The position numbers and the translations under genes were made by a program. From Brevundimonas sp. (GTDB lineage: Bacteria > Pseudomonadota > Alphaproteobacteria > Caulobacterales > Caulobacteraceae), in the NCBI GenBank assembly GCA_030693575.1, contig JAUYAG010000023.1, positions 1 through 53,818 of the forward strand: a stretch of 53,818 bases of DNA, in the 5' to 3' direction. Positions 44,692 through 52,819 of this stretch are shown piece after piece; the first letter of the stretch is position 1, and every line of letters begins with the position of its first letter. A model generated the notes under the pieces. That model saw nothing but the letters and a program-made list of their open reading frames with translations. It did not search any database and had not been told where the DNA came from.

Positions 44692-45594
44692 TCAGCCCTT
44701 GAGCAGTCGCGCGGCCGGCCCCGCCATCCGGCTCCCCGAGTGGGCCACGCCCGGCACGGTCTGCAGCGTCCACCCGAACGGAACCCCCAGCCGCTCCGCC
44801 TCGCGGCGTCCGGCGGCGAAGAAGGTCTGACCCCGCGCGAACCGGTGCGGACCCTGCGGCATGACCTCGGCGTCGGTGTTGAGCGCCGAATGGGCGGGGT
44901 CTATGTCGGCTTCCCCCAGAAGCAGCACCAGCGGCTCGCCTAGATAGGCCGCGATGTCCGCTTCCGTGACCGTGGTTCCGCCCGCGCCGTAGGGAAAGGG
45001 CTGCTCGAGCGTCGGCAGGGTGTACCAGCCCGAATTGGCGGAGATCGCCCGCTCGACGCGCGTCGTCGGCATGAACAGCATGAAACGATGGACGAACTGC
45101 CCGCCCGCCGAATGGCCGAACAGGCCATAGGTGGTCCGCCGCGACCCGAACCGGGCCGCCGCCGCATCGAACGCCAGATCGACGATGGAGAAACTCCAGC
45201 GGTCGCGCGCCCGGGGCGTCCCGTCGGCATCGAACATCCAGCCCAGATTGAATTCCCGCGCGCCCGGAAACGCGCCGCGATCGAACTCCGGCGCCACGAT
45301 CACCAGACCAAGCGCCTCGGCGTGGGGTATCCAGCCGTCGCGGTAGCCGTCGGCGTTACGCCCCTGGCCGTGCATCACCATCACGACCTGGCTGTCCGGG
45401 CCGGTCGAGACCGGCCGGTGATACCAGACGCGCAGGGGCGACCCCGTTTCCAGCAAGGGAACGTCAAGGAGGAAATGGCCGCTGCCTGTCGCCGCTGTGT
45501 CGCCCTCCTTGGCGTCCGCCACAACTGCGCAGGCCGCAACCCCGCCCGAAGCGGCGATCAGCCCAAGGGTCGAACGGCGAGTGAAAACGGTCAT
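44692..45594 (-). CDS. Exported alpha/beta hydrolase, probable lipoprotein
   Basis: 300 residues. The N-terminus MTVFTRRSTLGLIAASGGVAAC has basic residues, a hydrophobic core and a cysteine at residue 22 in a lipobox-like GVAAC; the TRRSTLGL block is also Tat-like. The hydrolase fold follows: VVMVMHGQGRNADGYRDGW near residue 70, nucleophile elbow GHSAGGQFVHR near residue 165, Asp in LGEADIDPAHS, His in GVAHSG near the end. PHB-depolymerase/feruloyl-esterase-like enzymes share this pattern. An outer or periplasmic esterase or amidase that releases the substrate of the TonB/ABC system is plausible but not shown. Confidence 0.82.
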   Translation of the reverse strand: MTVFTRRSTLGLIAASGGVAACAVVADAKEGDTAATGSGHFLLDVPLLETGSPLRVWYHRPVSTGPDSQVVMVMHGQGRNADGYRDGWIPHAEALGLVIVAPEFDRGAFPGAREFNLGWMFDADGTPRARDRWSFSIVDLAFDAAAARFGSRRTTYGLFGHSAGGQFVHRFMLFMPTTRVERAISANSGWYTLPTLEQPFPYGAGGTTVTEADIAAYLGEPLVLLLGEADIDPAHSALNTDAEVMPQGPHRFARGQTFFAAGRREAERLGVPFGWTLQTVPGVAHSGSRMAGPAARLLKG

Positions 45595-45690
45595 GATCGG
45601 CGTGCTCCGGCTGAATCAGATATGTAAACGGAACAGACCGGGGGGTGGCCTTTCTTCGAAACCGAATCCCGATCCATGCCGTTTTTTCAT

Positions 45691-45719
45691 CGTCGCCGGG
45701 TCAACGCGCCCCGGCGACG
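45691..45719. terminator. Strong hairpin at the end of the M20 peptidase gene
   Basis: CGTCGCCGGG (45691-45700) and CCCGGCGACG (45710-45719) form a perfect 10-bp stem with a 9-nt loop that includes the stop codon of the peptidase gene. On the minus strand it is followed by ATGAAAAAAC, not a U-tract, so it is not a textbook terminator; it could still cause pausing or protect the mRNA 3' end. Confidence 0.35.
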
Positions 45720-46990
45720 GCGAGGACCGTGGCCAGAAGGATGGTCCTGAGCCGGGTGTTCGGGGCCTCGGAGACATCGACCCATTCATCGGTCGAGTGG
45801 GTACGCCCGCCGTCGAAGGCGCGGGGAAGGGTGAGAGCCGGGATGGCCAGACTCATCGGCACATTGGAATCCGTTGAGCTGGCGGAGAATGTGACTGGCT
45901 GGTCGAACGCGGCGTGAGCCGCCTCGGCGTAGCGCACCAGCGATGACGTATGCGGCGTCGATCCGGCGGGCCGATCTCCGATCGGTTTCGCCTCGACCGT
46001 GATCCGGCCGTCGCGCGTGGAACGCGCGTCGTTCTCCGCCGTCGCCGCCTCCGAAGCCACGGCCAGCAGCCGCGTCTCCAGCTTGGCCAGTTCGCCGGGA
46101 TCGGCCGACCGCATATCGACCTCCATCCAGGTTTCGCCCGGAATGGAATTCACCGAGACGCCGCCGCCGACCACGCTGACGCTGTAGGTCGCCTTGGGAG
46201 TCTCGGGGACGGGGGTCTCGTAGAAATCCGTTATGGCCCGGCCCAGCGCCGCCGCGGGGTTGACGATGCCGAACGCGCCATAGCTGTGACCGCCGGGTCC
46301 GCGGAAGGTGATGCGATAGCGCTTCGAGCCGACACCGACATCGACCAGCCGTCCCGATTGGGCGCCGTCGATGGAGATGAAGGCGTCGATCCGGCCCCGG
46401 TACGGCCCTTGCTCGAACAGGTACCGAACGCCGCGAAGGTCGCCGAGCCCTTCCTCGCCGACCGTCCCGACGAACAGGATGTCAGACCCGGTGCGAATGT
46501 CCGCGGCGTTCATGGCCCGGGCCAGGGAAAGCAGGCTCGCCAGGCCGGTGCTGTCGTCGCCCACCCCCGGTGCGTAGAGGCGGTCGCCCTCACGGCGCAC
46601 CGTCAGATCGACGCCCGCGGGAAACACCGTATCGAGATGGGCGGAGACGACGATCAGGTCGTCGCCGTCGCCGTCGCCACGGCGCAGGCCGAGCACATTG
46701 CCCGCTGCGTCGATCCCGACCTCGGCGAGGCCGATGTCGCGCATCAGCCCGGCGAAGGCCTCGGCGCGCGCCTGTTCGCCGAAGGGCGGCGCGGGGATCT
46801 CGGTCAGAGTCACGATCTCACGGACCCAACGGTCATGATCGGACCCGAGGCTCGCGCTCGCCCGCTGAAACGACGCGCCCCCGATCAGCGCCCGGACATC
46901 GGCCACCGGATCCTGGGCGTCCGCCGGCGCGGACTGCGAAAGGACGAGGGCGACGGCGACGGGCGCGAGGAACGGATGAAACGCTGACAT
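45701..46990 (-). CDS. Exported M20-family metallopeptidase
   Basis: 429 residues from ATG 46990 (AAGGAG 9 nt upstream; a longer frame to 47062 is not supported). The signal peptide ends near residue 26 (APADAQ). The M20/M28-like zinc peptidase core is present: SAHLDTVFPAG near residue 125, GVGDDSTG, the catalytic pair GTVGEEGLGD, and a final metal-binding His in GGRTHSTDEW. An inserted dimerisation domain begins near RITFRGPGGHSYGAFG. It probably cleaves di- or tripeptides, or N-acyl/beta-linked amino acids, in the periplasm. It ends 106 bp after the hydrolase gene start; both read the same way. Confidence 0.9.
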   Translation of the reverse strand: MSAFHPFLAPVAVALVLSQSAPADAQDPVADVRALIGGASFQRASASLGSDHDRWVREIVTLTEIPAPPFGEQARAEAFAGLMRDIGLAEVGIDAAGNVLGLRRGDGDGDDLIVVSAHLDTVFPAGVDLTVRREGDRLYAPGVGDDSTGLASLLSLARAMNAADIRTGSDILFVGTVGEEGLGDLRGVRYLFEQGPYRGRIDAFISIDGAQSGRLVDVGVGSKRYRITFRGPGGHSYGAFGIVNPAAALGRAITDFYETPVPETPKATYSVSVVGGGVSVNSIPGETWMEVDMRSADPGELAKLETRLLAVASEAATAENDARSTRDGRITVEAKPIGDRPAGSTPHTSSLVRYAEAAHAAFDQPVTFSASSTDSNVPMSLAIPALTLPRAFDGGRTHSTDEWVDVSEAPNTRLRTILLATVLAVAGAR

Positions 46991-47058
46991 CGGATTGCTC
47001 CTTGGAAAATGGGGACCGCAAAGACCTGATGGACAACGACCGGTATCGGCCTGAAACA

Positions 47059-48534
47059 TCAATCACCTTCGGACGCTTCAGCTAGGGAGGCGAGCGGCCG
47101 GAACGGTATCGGCGCCTCCGCTCCGGCCTGGGTCAACAGCGCGCGCAGGGCGTCCTCGCCCAGCAGTCCCTCCTCGACGATCAGGCGCGACATCGAAACG
47201 CCGGTCGCCAGCGAGCGCTTCGCCAGGACCGCCGCGCGGTTGTAGCCGATCAGGGGCGCCGCCAGCGTGGCCACCGCCGTGCTGTCGGTCAGGTTGCGAA
47301 GACAGCGCTCGGGAACGGCCTCGATCCCCTGAACACAGCGCCGGTCCAGAGCCCGGGCCGCCCGCGTGAGCAGATCGATCGATTGCAGGACATTCAACAC
47401 GACGACCGGCTCCATGGCGTTCAGCTGCAGCTGCCCGGCCTCGACCGCCATGGTCACCGCCACGTCGGCGCCGATCACCTGATAGGCCGCCTGGGTGACG
47501 ACCTCGGGGATCACGGGGTTGATCTTGCCGGGCATGATCGACGAACCCGGCTGCCGCGCCGGCAGGCGGATTTCGCCGATGCCGCCTGCCGGGCCGCTGG
47601 ACAGCAGTCTCAGGTCGTTCGAGATCTTGGAGAGCTTGACCGCCGTTCGTTTCAGGGCGCCGGAGACGGTGACGAACGCCCCCAGATCCCAGCTGGCTTC
47701 CACAAGGTCGGCCGCCCGTATCAGCGGCAGGCCGCTGATCCCGGCCAAGGCCGGAATCACCGCTTCGGCATAAGCGGCCGGCGCATTGACGCCGGTTCCG
47801 ACCGCCGTGCCGCCGAGGTTGACCTCCAGCAGCAACGTCGTCGCCTCGCGCAGGCGAGCGACATCCTCGGCCAGGGTGACGCCGAAGGCGGTGAATTCGC
47901 GCCCCAGGGTCATCGGCACGGCGTCCTGCAGCTGCGTGCGCGCCAGTTTCGGAATTCCGGAGAACGCGCGGCCCTTGGCGAGGAAAGCCTCCGACAGGCT
48001 GGACAGGGCGGCTTCCAGGTTCGCCGCCGACTTGATCACCGCGATCCGCGCCGCCGTCGGATAGACGTCATTGGTCGACTGGGACGCGTTGACGTGATCG
48101 TTCGGGTGGACGACGCGATACTGTCCCAGCTCCGCGCCGATGAGCTGGGCCGCGCGATTGGCGATCACCTCATTGGCGTTCATATTGGTCGAGGTGCCGG
48201 CCCCGCCCTGGAGCATCGCGACCGGAAAGGCGTGGTCGAGTTGTCCGGACATGACTTCCAGACAGGCGGCCTGGATGGGAGCCTCGATCGTTTCGGGGAT
48301 GATCCCCGACGCCACGTTCGCTCTCAATGCGGCCAGCTTGACCATTCCCAGGGCCGCCACGAGCGCCGGAAAATCGCAGAGCCGCTGGGCGGAGAGATCG
48401 AAATTCTCGACCGCCCTGCGGGTTTGGGCGCCGTAGAGCGCGTCAGCCGGTACGGCGACTTCGCCCAGGCTGTCGCATTCCGACCTGCATGGCGCTTCAG
48501 ACGCGCGAGCAAGTGTCTCACCATCGATCACCAT
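47059..48534 (-). CDS. aspA: Aspartate ammonia-lyase
   Basis: 491 residues, slightly longer than the usual 470-480. It deaminates aspartate to fumarate in the cytoplasm. Fumarase/aspartase superfamily marks are all present: GGAGTSTNMNANEVIANRA near residue 105, HPNDHVNASQSTNDVYPTA, GTAVGTGVNAP and the catalytic-loop signature GSSIMPGKINP near residue 330. The superfamily signature alone does not separate aspartase from related lyases acting on N-substituted aspartates, but overall similarity to AspA is good. It completes an asparagine to aspartate to fumarate route with the asparaginase at 42254-43291. The gap 48535-48711 has no gene. Confidence 0.92.
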   Translation of the reverse strand: MVIDGETLARASEAPCRSECDSLGEVAVPADALYGAQTRRAVENFDLSAQRLCDFPALVAALGMVKLAALRANVASGIIPETIEAPIQAACLEVMSGQLDHAFPVAMLQGGAGTSTNMNANEVIANRAAQLIGAELGQYRVVHPNDHVNASQSTNDVYPTAARIAVIKSAANLEAALSSLSEAFLAKGRAFSGIPKLARTQLQDAVPMTLGREFTAFGVTLAEDVARLREATTLLLEVNLGGTAVGTGVNAPAAYAEAVIPALAGISGLPLIRAADLVEASWDLGAFVTVSGALKRTAVKLSKISNDLRLLSSGPAGGIGEIRLPARQPGSSIMPGKINPVIPEVVTQAAYQVIGADVAVTMAVEAGQLQLNAMEPVVVLNVLQSIDLLTRAARALDRRCVQGIEAVPERCLRNLTDSTAVATLAAPLIGYNRAAVLAKRSLATGVSMSRLIVEEGLLGEDALRALLTQAGAEAPIPFRPLASLAEASEGD

Positions 48535-48711
48535 ATCAACCGTTCCAACTTTTCCAACCGCTGCCGAAGCCGTCCCGATAGGCTTCTTCGAGGCGGGCGT
48601 TCGTCGGACCGTGAAGCCGATCTAGCTTCATCCGAAACCGGCATAAGCAGGGACACCCCTTCCGGATCCGCGACAACGTGGGAGGCCTGTTTCCTCCCCG
48701 TACGTCCGGAT

Positions 48712-49251
48712 TCATGTCGTCGATAGCGTCGTCGCCTGTGCCGACCTGCGCAACGCATCCGCGATAGCGTCGACGGAGGCCGGCGCGCGCCCGGCCATCC
48801 AGGCCGAAAGCAGTGCAATCTGACCGCCCGCCAGCTGGGCGGCCAGCAGGACTGTGGAAACAGCCGGAGCTTGCACGCGCCCGGCAAGGCGCTGCTCGAT
48901 CAGATCGGCCAGTGTCCGAAATGCCAAGTTGCGTGTCGGACCCGCCAGCAGGGCGTTGCCCACCCGGCGATTCTGCCAGAAGTGCAGGATCGTCGCCTTG
49001 AGGCGCTCATCGTCGTGACGATCGGTGACGATATTGGCCAGAACGCCGAAAGGACCGGCCAAACCGTCCCGCAGCAGGTGGTCCTTGCTGTCATAGTGTT
49101 CGTAGAAGGTCGATCGGCCGACCCTGGCGCGGGCGATGATGTCCGAGACCCTCAGCTGCTGGTAGCGGCGCTCGAGGACGAGCTCGACAAAGGCGTTGAA
49201 CAGCGCACTCCGCGTGCGCTGAGCCGGGCCGCTCGCCACCCCATCGGTCAT
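48712..49251 (-). CDS. TetR-family repressor
   Basis: 179 residues from ATG 49251, with GGAGG 5 nt upstream; the in-frame extension to 49371 overlaps the operator region. The helix-turn-helix is at about residues 35-55 (LRVSDIIARARVGRSTFYEHY), followed by an all-helical ligand domain without recognisable ligand features. It is divergent from the membrane methyltransferase gene across 166 bp that carry repeated TGTCCGG half-sites. It therefore probably represses both itself and that gene. Confidence 0.9.
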   Translation of the reverse strand: MTDGVASGPAQRTRSALFNAFVELVLERRYQQLRVSDIIARARVGRSTFYEHYDSKDHLLRDGLAGPFGVLANIVTDRHDDERLKATILHFWQNRRVGNALLAGPTRNLAFRTLADLIEQRLAGRVQAPAVSTVLLAAQLAGGQIALLSAWMAGRAPASVDAIADALRRSAQATTLSTT

Positions 49252-49263
49252 CACGGCCTCCGT

Positions 49264-49320
49264 TCCGGACAGTGTCGGAAAGATGTCCGCGAACCGGACA
49301 TCCGCGTCCCATTGTCCGGA
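49264..49320. promoter_or_regulatory. TetR operator cluster in the tetR / methyltransferase intergenic region
   Basis: A perfect dyad GATGTCCG-cgaac-CGGACATC spans 49282-49302. Just beside it lies a second, near-perfect dyad (TTCCGGACA/TGTCGGAA, 49263-49280), and a further half-site TGTCCGGA at 49313-49320. The shared half-site TGTCCGG points to one DNA-binding protein. The nearest and divergent regulator is the TetR gene that starts at 49251. Confidence 0.65.
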
Positions 49321-49417
49321 GCACGGCGGCCCGGACGCTGTAGACGATAGCTCGTCGGCGGTCGGCGGCAACCCCCGATCCTCTCCAGCTCCGACCAGAA
49401 ACCAGAAGGTCCATCCG

Positions 49418-50419
49418 ATGCACGCAAAGACACCCCCCGCGCCGCGCCGGGCTCACGGCCATGCCCACGGCCACATGTGGCTGATCGGCGTTGCAGGCAT
49501 GGCCGCCGGACTGCTGCTGATGGTCTATGTGCCTTCGATGACGGCGATCTCGCAGTCGCTTCTGCTCCTTGCCGGCTTTCACGTCGTGGGCGGCCTTGTG
49601 TTGCTGGCATCCCTGTACGTCGTCGGCCTCAGGGATTTTCTGCGTCATTTGACTGGTGCGGATCGGCGCGCCGCCCGGGCGACAAGGCTCAATTTCGGCT
49701 GGGGACCGGGCTGGATGAACGGCCTGGCGATCGCGGCCCTGGCGAGCGCGGCGGCCGCCGTCGCCGCCAATGTCGCCTTTCCCCCGGCCTGGCCCGCCGC
49801 TGCGGCCCTGTGGATGGCCTCGGTCGTCTTCATGGCGGGCAACACCATCATGCGCGGAGCCGGGCGGGTGGATCACGTCGTGCTACCCATGGTCGATCTG
49901 CTTTCAGGCGAAGAGGATCTGGTCCTGGACGCCGGATGCGGGGCCGGCCGGACGACGATCGCCCTGGGCCGCGCACTGCGATCCGGCCGCGTGGTGGGAC
50001 TGGACCGCTTCGACGCAAACTACATCGCCGACGGCGGGCGGGCCCTGCTGGATCGAAACCTCGAAATCGCCGGACTGGCGGACCGGGTGACGGTCGAGGT
50101 CGGCGACGTCACGTCGATGCCCTTCGACGACGGCCGCTTCGACGCCGCCGTCAGCGCCCACGTCTATGATCACCTTGGAGGGCGGGAATCCGCGGCTCTG
50201 GCGGAAACCCTGCGCGTGCTCAAACCCGGCGGCCGGTTCCTCATGATCGTGTGGGTTCCCGGTTGGGCGATGTTCGCTGTCGCCAACGTTTTCTCGCTGT
50301 TCCTGACCGGCAAGGCCGACTGGCGCAAGAAAGCCCGGGCCGCCGGTTTCGAGACCCTGGACGAGGGAATGTTCAACAATGCCTGGTTCATCCTGCTGGC
50401 GAAATCGAAGGCGATGTGA
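49418..50419 (+). CDS. Membrane-anchored class I SAM-dependent methyltransferase
   Basis: 333 residues from ATG 49418 (AGAAGG about 9 nt upstream). The first ~150 residues contain a His-rich start (RRAHGHAHGHMW) and four predicted membrane helices. From about residue 165 a soluble Rossmann methyltransferase follows: LVLDAGCGAGRTTIALGRAL, VVGLDRFDANYI, VEVGDVTSMPFDDGRFDAAV, LRVLKPGGRFLMIVWVPG. Substrate unknown; a lipid, quinone or membrane-soluble compound fits the anchor. TetR control through the dyads upstream suggests induction by a small molecule. Confidence 0.85.
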   Translation: MHAKTPPAPRRAHGHAHGHMWLIGVAGMAAGLLLMVYVPSMTAISQSLLLLAGFHVVGGLVLLASLYVVGLRDFLRHLTGADRRAARATRLNFGWGPGWMNGLAIAALASAAAAVAANVAFPPAWPAAAALWMASVVFMAGNTIMRGAGRVDHVVLPMVDLLSGEEDLVLDAGCGAGRTTIALGRALRSGRVVGLDRFDANYIADGGRALLDRNLEIAGLADRVTVEVGDVTSMPFDDGRFDAAVSAHVYDHLGGRESAALAETLRVLKPGGRFLMIVWVPGWAMFAVANVFSLFLTGKADWRKKARAAGFETLDEGMFNNAWFILLAKSKAM

Positions 50420-50602
50420 AAGGGATTCTCCTGCACTCCGGCAGGACCGTTTCGGGGCCAGAGTCACCGGATCGCGGCTGGCGGCAGCCATGCCTGGGAC
50501 GGGCGGAGAGATCGAAAACTCTCGACCGATCTGTGGGTTGGGCGCCGCGGAGGAACCGTCATTGGCACAGAAAGGCCGCTCCCGACTGGCGATCACGGCA
50601 AT

Positions 50603-50992
50603 CTACTGTAGCAGGCGGATGAGCGGCGGCTCGATCCACGGCCAGGCCAGCGCCACGGCGGACATGACGCTGGCGAACCCCATCAGGACGAGCGTCAGGC
50701 GGGCGGGACGGCGACCCCGCCGCCAAGTCTGGACCCACACAAGGAACCACGCTCCGATCAGGATCAGCACCGAAACGGGCGTGAGAAAGACCTGCGCCTC
50801 TTCCAGCCAGAGGAGCACGCCGCCGAGACCGGCAAGGGCGATCGCGGGGAACACCAGGGGCAGAACGCAACATGCCGCGCAAGCCGCCGCCGCTCCGGCC
50901 GAGGCGGTCGCCGCCGTCGCGCTCGCGACGCGTTCGCCGCCGCCGTCGCCCGGCGCCACGCTCACGATGTGATCGTCGATCCTGTCGGTCAT
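50603..50992 (-). CDS. MerT-like small membrane protein
   Basis: 129 residues from ATG 50992, overlapping the upstream gene's stop (ATGA). There are three predicted membrane helices; the first holds CAACCVLPL, reminiscent of the vicinal cysteine pair in helix 1 of mercuric transporter MerT. The second and third end with WVQTWRRGRRP and a C-terminal helix. The MerR-type regulator and MerR-type promoter upstream support a metal-ion role. No merA reductase or merP is present, so mercury specificity is not established. The 183-bp gap to the methyltransferase end (50420-50602) has no gene. Confidence 0.7.
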   Translation of the reverse strand: MTDRIDDHIVSVAPGDGGGERVASATAATASAGAAAACAACCVLPLVFPAIALAGLGGVLLWLEEAQVFLTPVSVLILIGAWFLVWVQTWRRGRRPARLTLVLMGFASVMSAVALAWPWIEPPLIRLLQ

Positions 50993-51222
50993 GAGTTGGG
51001 CTCCCCGCAACCGCAGCTACGGTCGGCGGGACAGGCTTTCGCCCTGGCCGCCCGGCGACGGAAGACATGGAGGGCGACGCCGGCGACGAGCATGCCGCCC
51101 GCCAGCAGTCCCGCGCCTCCGAAGGCGCCGATCGCCAGCCCGCCCGCGGTGAGCAGGAAGGGCGCGGCACAGGCCGCGACGCAGACCGCGCCGACGCCCA
51201 GGATTGTCATGGATGATTTCAT
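50989..51222 (-). CDS. Small Cys-containing membrane protein of the MerR-controlled operon
   Basis: 77 residues from ATG 51222 (GGGAG 6 nt upstream). There are two predicted helices; the first carries two cysteines (VCVAACAAPF). The cytoplasmic tail ends with CPADRSCGCGEPN, three further cysteines. The layout (two helices, Cys in helix 1, Cys-rich tail) resembles MerF-like metal transporters. It is the first gene of a two-gene operon divergent from the MerR gene. Thiol-based capture of a soft metal ion is the likely role; the exact ion is unknown. Confidence 0.72.
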   Translation of the reverse strand: MKSSMTILGVGAVCVAACAAPFLLTAGGLAIGAFGGAGLLAGGMLVAGVALHVFRRRAARAKACPADRSCGCGEPNS

Positions 51223-51261
51223 CTCGGCTCCCAAACCCGCCGTTGCAGCGCGGGTTTGCCG

Positions 51262-51292
51262 GTTGTAGAATATCAAGTAACTTGAGGTTCAA
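51262..51292 (-). promoter_or_regulatory. MerR-type promoter with 19-bp spacer and central dyad
   Basis: On the minus strand -35 TTGAAC (51292-51287) and -10 TACAAC (51267-51262) are separated by 19 bp, the over-long spacing of MerR-activated promoters. The palindrome TCAAGTAACTTGA (51273-51285) lies within the spacer. It precedes the small membrane protein gene by 40 bp and lies 22 bp from the divergent merR start. Confidence 0.75.
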
Positions 51293-51313
51293 GCGAATTC
51301 GACGGAGCGTACG

Positions 51314-51751
51314 GTGGGGGAGAAATCGGGTCTGACCATCGGCCGGCTCGCCCGACGCGCGAAATGCAGCGTGCCCTCGGTCCGCTACTATGAAGAGATC
51401 GGATTGCTTCCGGCGGCGAGGCGGCGGGAAGGCGGCCATCGCGTCTATGACGTCCAGGATGTCCAGCGCGCGGTTTTCATCCGCCGGTGCAGGGAGTTCG
51501 GCTTCCCGATCGAACGCATCCGCGACCTGCTCGAAGTATCCGGCGGCGCGCCATGCTCGGCAGCGCGAGACATCGCCCAGGCTCATCTGGACGAGATTCG
51601 AAGCAAGTTGCGGGAGCTGGCCGCGCTGGAGGCCTCACTGGCGCGGTTCGTCGGCGATTGCGCCGCCGGCTGTGGCGACAGCGCCGCGCGCGACTGCAGC
51701 CTGTTCGACGACCTGGCGACCCACGATTTGACCGGGGCGTCGGCAAATTGA
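51314..51751 (+). CDS. MerR-family metal-responsive regulator
   Basis: 145 residues from GTG 51314 (GGAG 6 nt upstream). The N-terminal winged helix (TIGRLARRAKCSVPSVRYYEEIGLLP) is typical of MerR. The dimerisation helix and C-terminal loop hold cysteines in a MerR-like order: one at GGAPCS near residue 79, then GDCAAGC and RDCSLF near 115-125. In MerR three such cysteines bind Hg(II). The CxxxC spacing is not identical to Tn21 MerR, so the ion may differ. It should bind the dyad at 51273-51285 and switch on the divergent membrane proteins. Confidence 0.85.
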   Translation: MGEKSGLTIGRLARRAKCSVPSVRYYEEIGLLPAARRREGGHRVYDVQDVQRAVFIRRCREFGFPIERIRDLLEVSGGAPCSAARDIAQAHLDEIRSKLRELAALEASLARFVGDCAAGCGDSAARDCSLFDDLATHDLTGASAN

Positions 51752-51898
51752 GCACTGACCAGGCGGCGCGGCGTTTCCGAGCGAGCAAATCTCGTTTCTC
51801 AAGGCGGCCGCGGAACATCGCCAAGCGTCCCCGCCTTCCTCTATCGGGCAACGGCCTGTTTTCGAGCTACCCAGGTCTAGGTGGCGGTCACCATTTAG

Positions 51899-52669
51899 CT
51901 ATTTGAGCCATAGCATAATGGCGGCGAGGGTGACGAAGCCCATGAAGGTGGATGCGAGCTTGTCGTATCGGGTTACGATGCGCCTGAAGTGTTTGATGCG
52001 GCTGAGGAACCGTTCGACGCGATTGCGCCCCTTGTAGAGGACGGCGTCGTAGGCATGCAGTCGCTTGCGATTGCGGCGCGGCGGCACGACGGGTCGCCGC
52101 CTTGGTCGATGACCTTCCGGTAGAGCCGATGTCGGTCATAGGCCTTGTCGGCGAGGACGTATTCGGCGGCGATACCGTCGATCAGATCGCAGGCCGGGGC
52201 GATGTCGTTCTGCTGGCCCGGCTCCAGCACCAGGCGGACGGGCAGGCCGAGCGCATCTACACAGACGTGGATCTTGGTGCCGAAGCCACCGCGAGACCGG
52301 CCAAGCGCCTGGGCGTCCTGTCCCCCCCTTTTTTTGGCGCGCCGGCGGCCTGGGCGTGGGCGCGGATGACCGTGGCGTCCAGCATCACCCATTCCAGATC
52401 GGCTCGGCCGCCACCGCCTCGAACAGCCGGTTCAGCACGCCCATCTCAATCCAGCGGTAATAACGTCGCTTGGCCGTCTGATAGGGACGGAACCGCTCCC
52501 GCAGATCACGCCAGAGACCGCCCGACCGCGCCATCCACAACAGCGCGTCCACGAACCGCCGCCCGTTGCTGCGCGGCCCGCGCCTGCCCTTGCGACCACC
52601 CGGCACGAACGGCTCAATCCGCGCCCCCTGATCGTCCCTGAGAACCTCGCCTTCCAACACCGCCTCCAA
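51899..52669 (-). pseudogene. IS5-family transposase, broken by two one-base deletions
   Basis: Three frames are needed. The first (from TTG 52669) gives the DUF4096 N-terminal domain and ends EPIWNG; one missing base near 52398 would give EPDLEWVMLDATVIRAH with the first catalytic Asp. The second holds GGFGTKIHVCVDA and YVLADKAYD (second Asp) and is lost near 52090. One missing base there leads to the third frame, VVPPRRNRKRLHAYD, then GRNRVERFLSRIKHFRR with the catalytic Glu and the end TLAAIMLWLK. A separate A7G7 stretch between frames one and two is the natural frameshift site and is not counted as damage. Confidence 0.8.
52322..52335 (-). promoter_or_regulatory. Programmed -1 frameshift site of the transposase (A7G7)
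   Basis: The minus strand reads seven A followed by seven G. The upstream catalytic frame (VMLDATVIRAH...APKK) and the downstream frame (KKRGGQDAQALGRS) are offset by exactly -1 here, as in IS5-family elements that make transposase by slippage on A-rich heptamers. Confidence 0.65.
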
Positions 52670-52819
52670 ATAGCAGCGTTGAATCAGAACAAGGCCGTCT
52701 GGGGAATCGCTAAAAGGTCACCACGACCTAGCCTTATGCCTCGACAGCGTCGGCCGTTGTGGTGTCGCGTAGCCACTCTAGGAACGGGGAAACGCAACCG
52801 TCGAGCCCCCGGAACTTCT

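Larger units (their letters stand above)
51881..52727 (-). mobile_element. IS5-family (IS427-like) insertion sequence, 847 bp
   Basis: The element is flanked by CTAG at 51877-51880 and 52728-52731, the target expected for this group. Terminal inverted repeats: 5' GTGGCGGTCACCATTTAGC at the left and the complement of GCTAAAAGGTCACCACGAC at the right, 15 of 19 positions matching. The transposase is on the minus strand and fills the element. The element lies 92 bp before the malic enzyme start and after a MerR gene, so no gene is interrupted. Confidence 0.85.

Noticed and set aside
32545..48534. Cyanophycin utilisation as the function of the peptide/aspartate locus
   Set aside because: No cyanophycinase (cphB-like) or isoaspartyl dipeptidase gene is present; only general asparaginase and aspartase genes fit, so it is kept as one untested option.
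48566..48586. GAAGCC/GGCTTC hairpin upstream of aspA as terminator
   Set aside because: Only a 6-bp stem with a 9-nt loop and no T-tract; the match is common by chance in GC-rich DNA.
50603..51751. A mercury-resistance operon
   Set aside because: No merA, merP or merB is present; only the MerR type, promoter and Cys-containing small proteins are similar, so a specific metal is not claimed.
1..52727. The two IS5-type elements as ends of one composite transposon
   Set aside because: Their C-terminal protein sequences and terminal repeats differ clearly, so they are different elements; both are probably independent insertions at CTAG.
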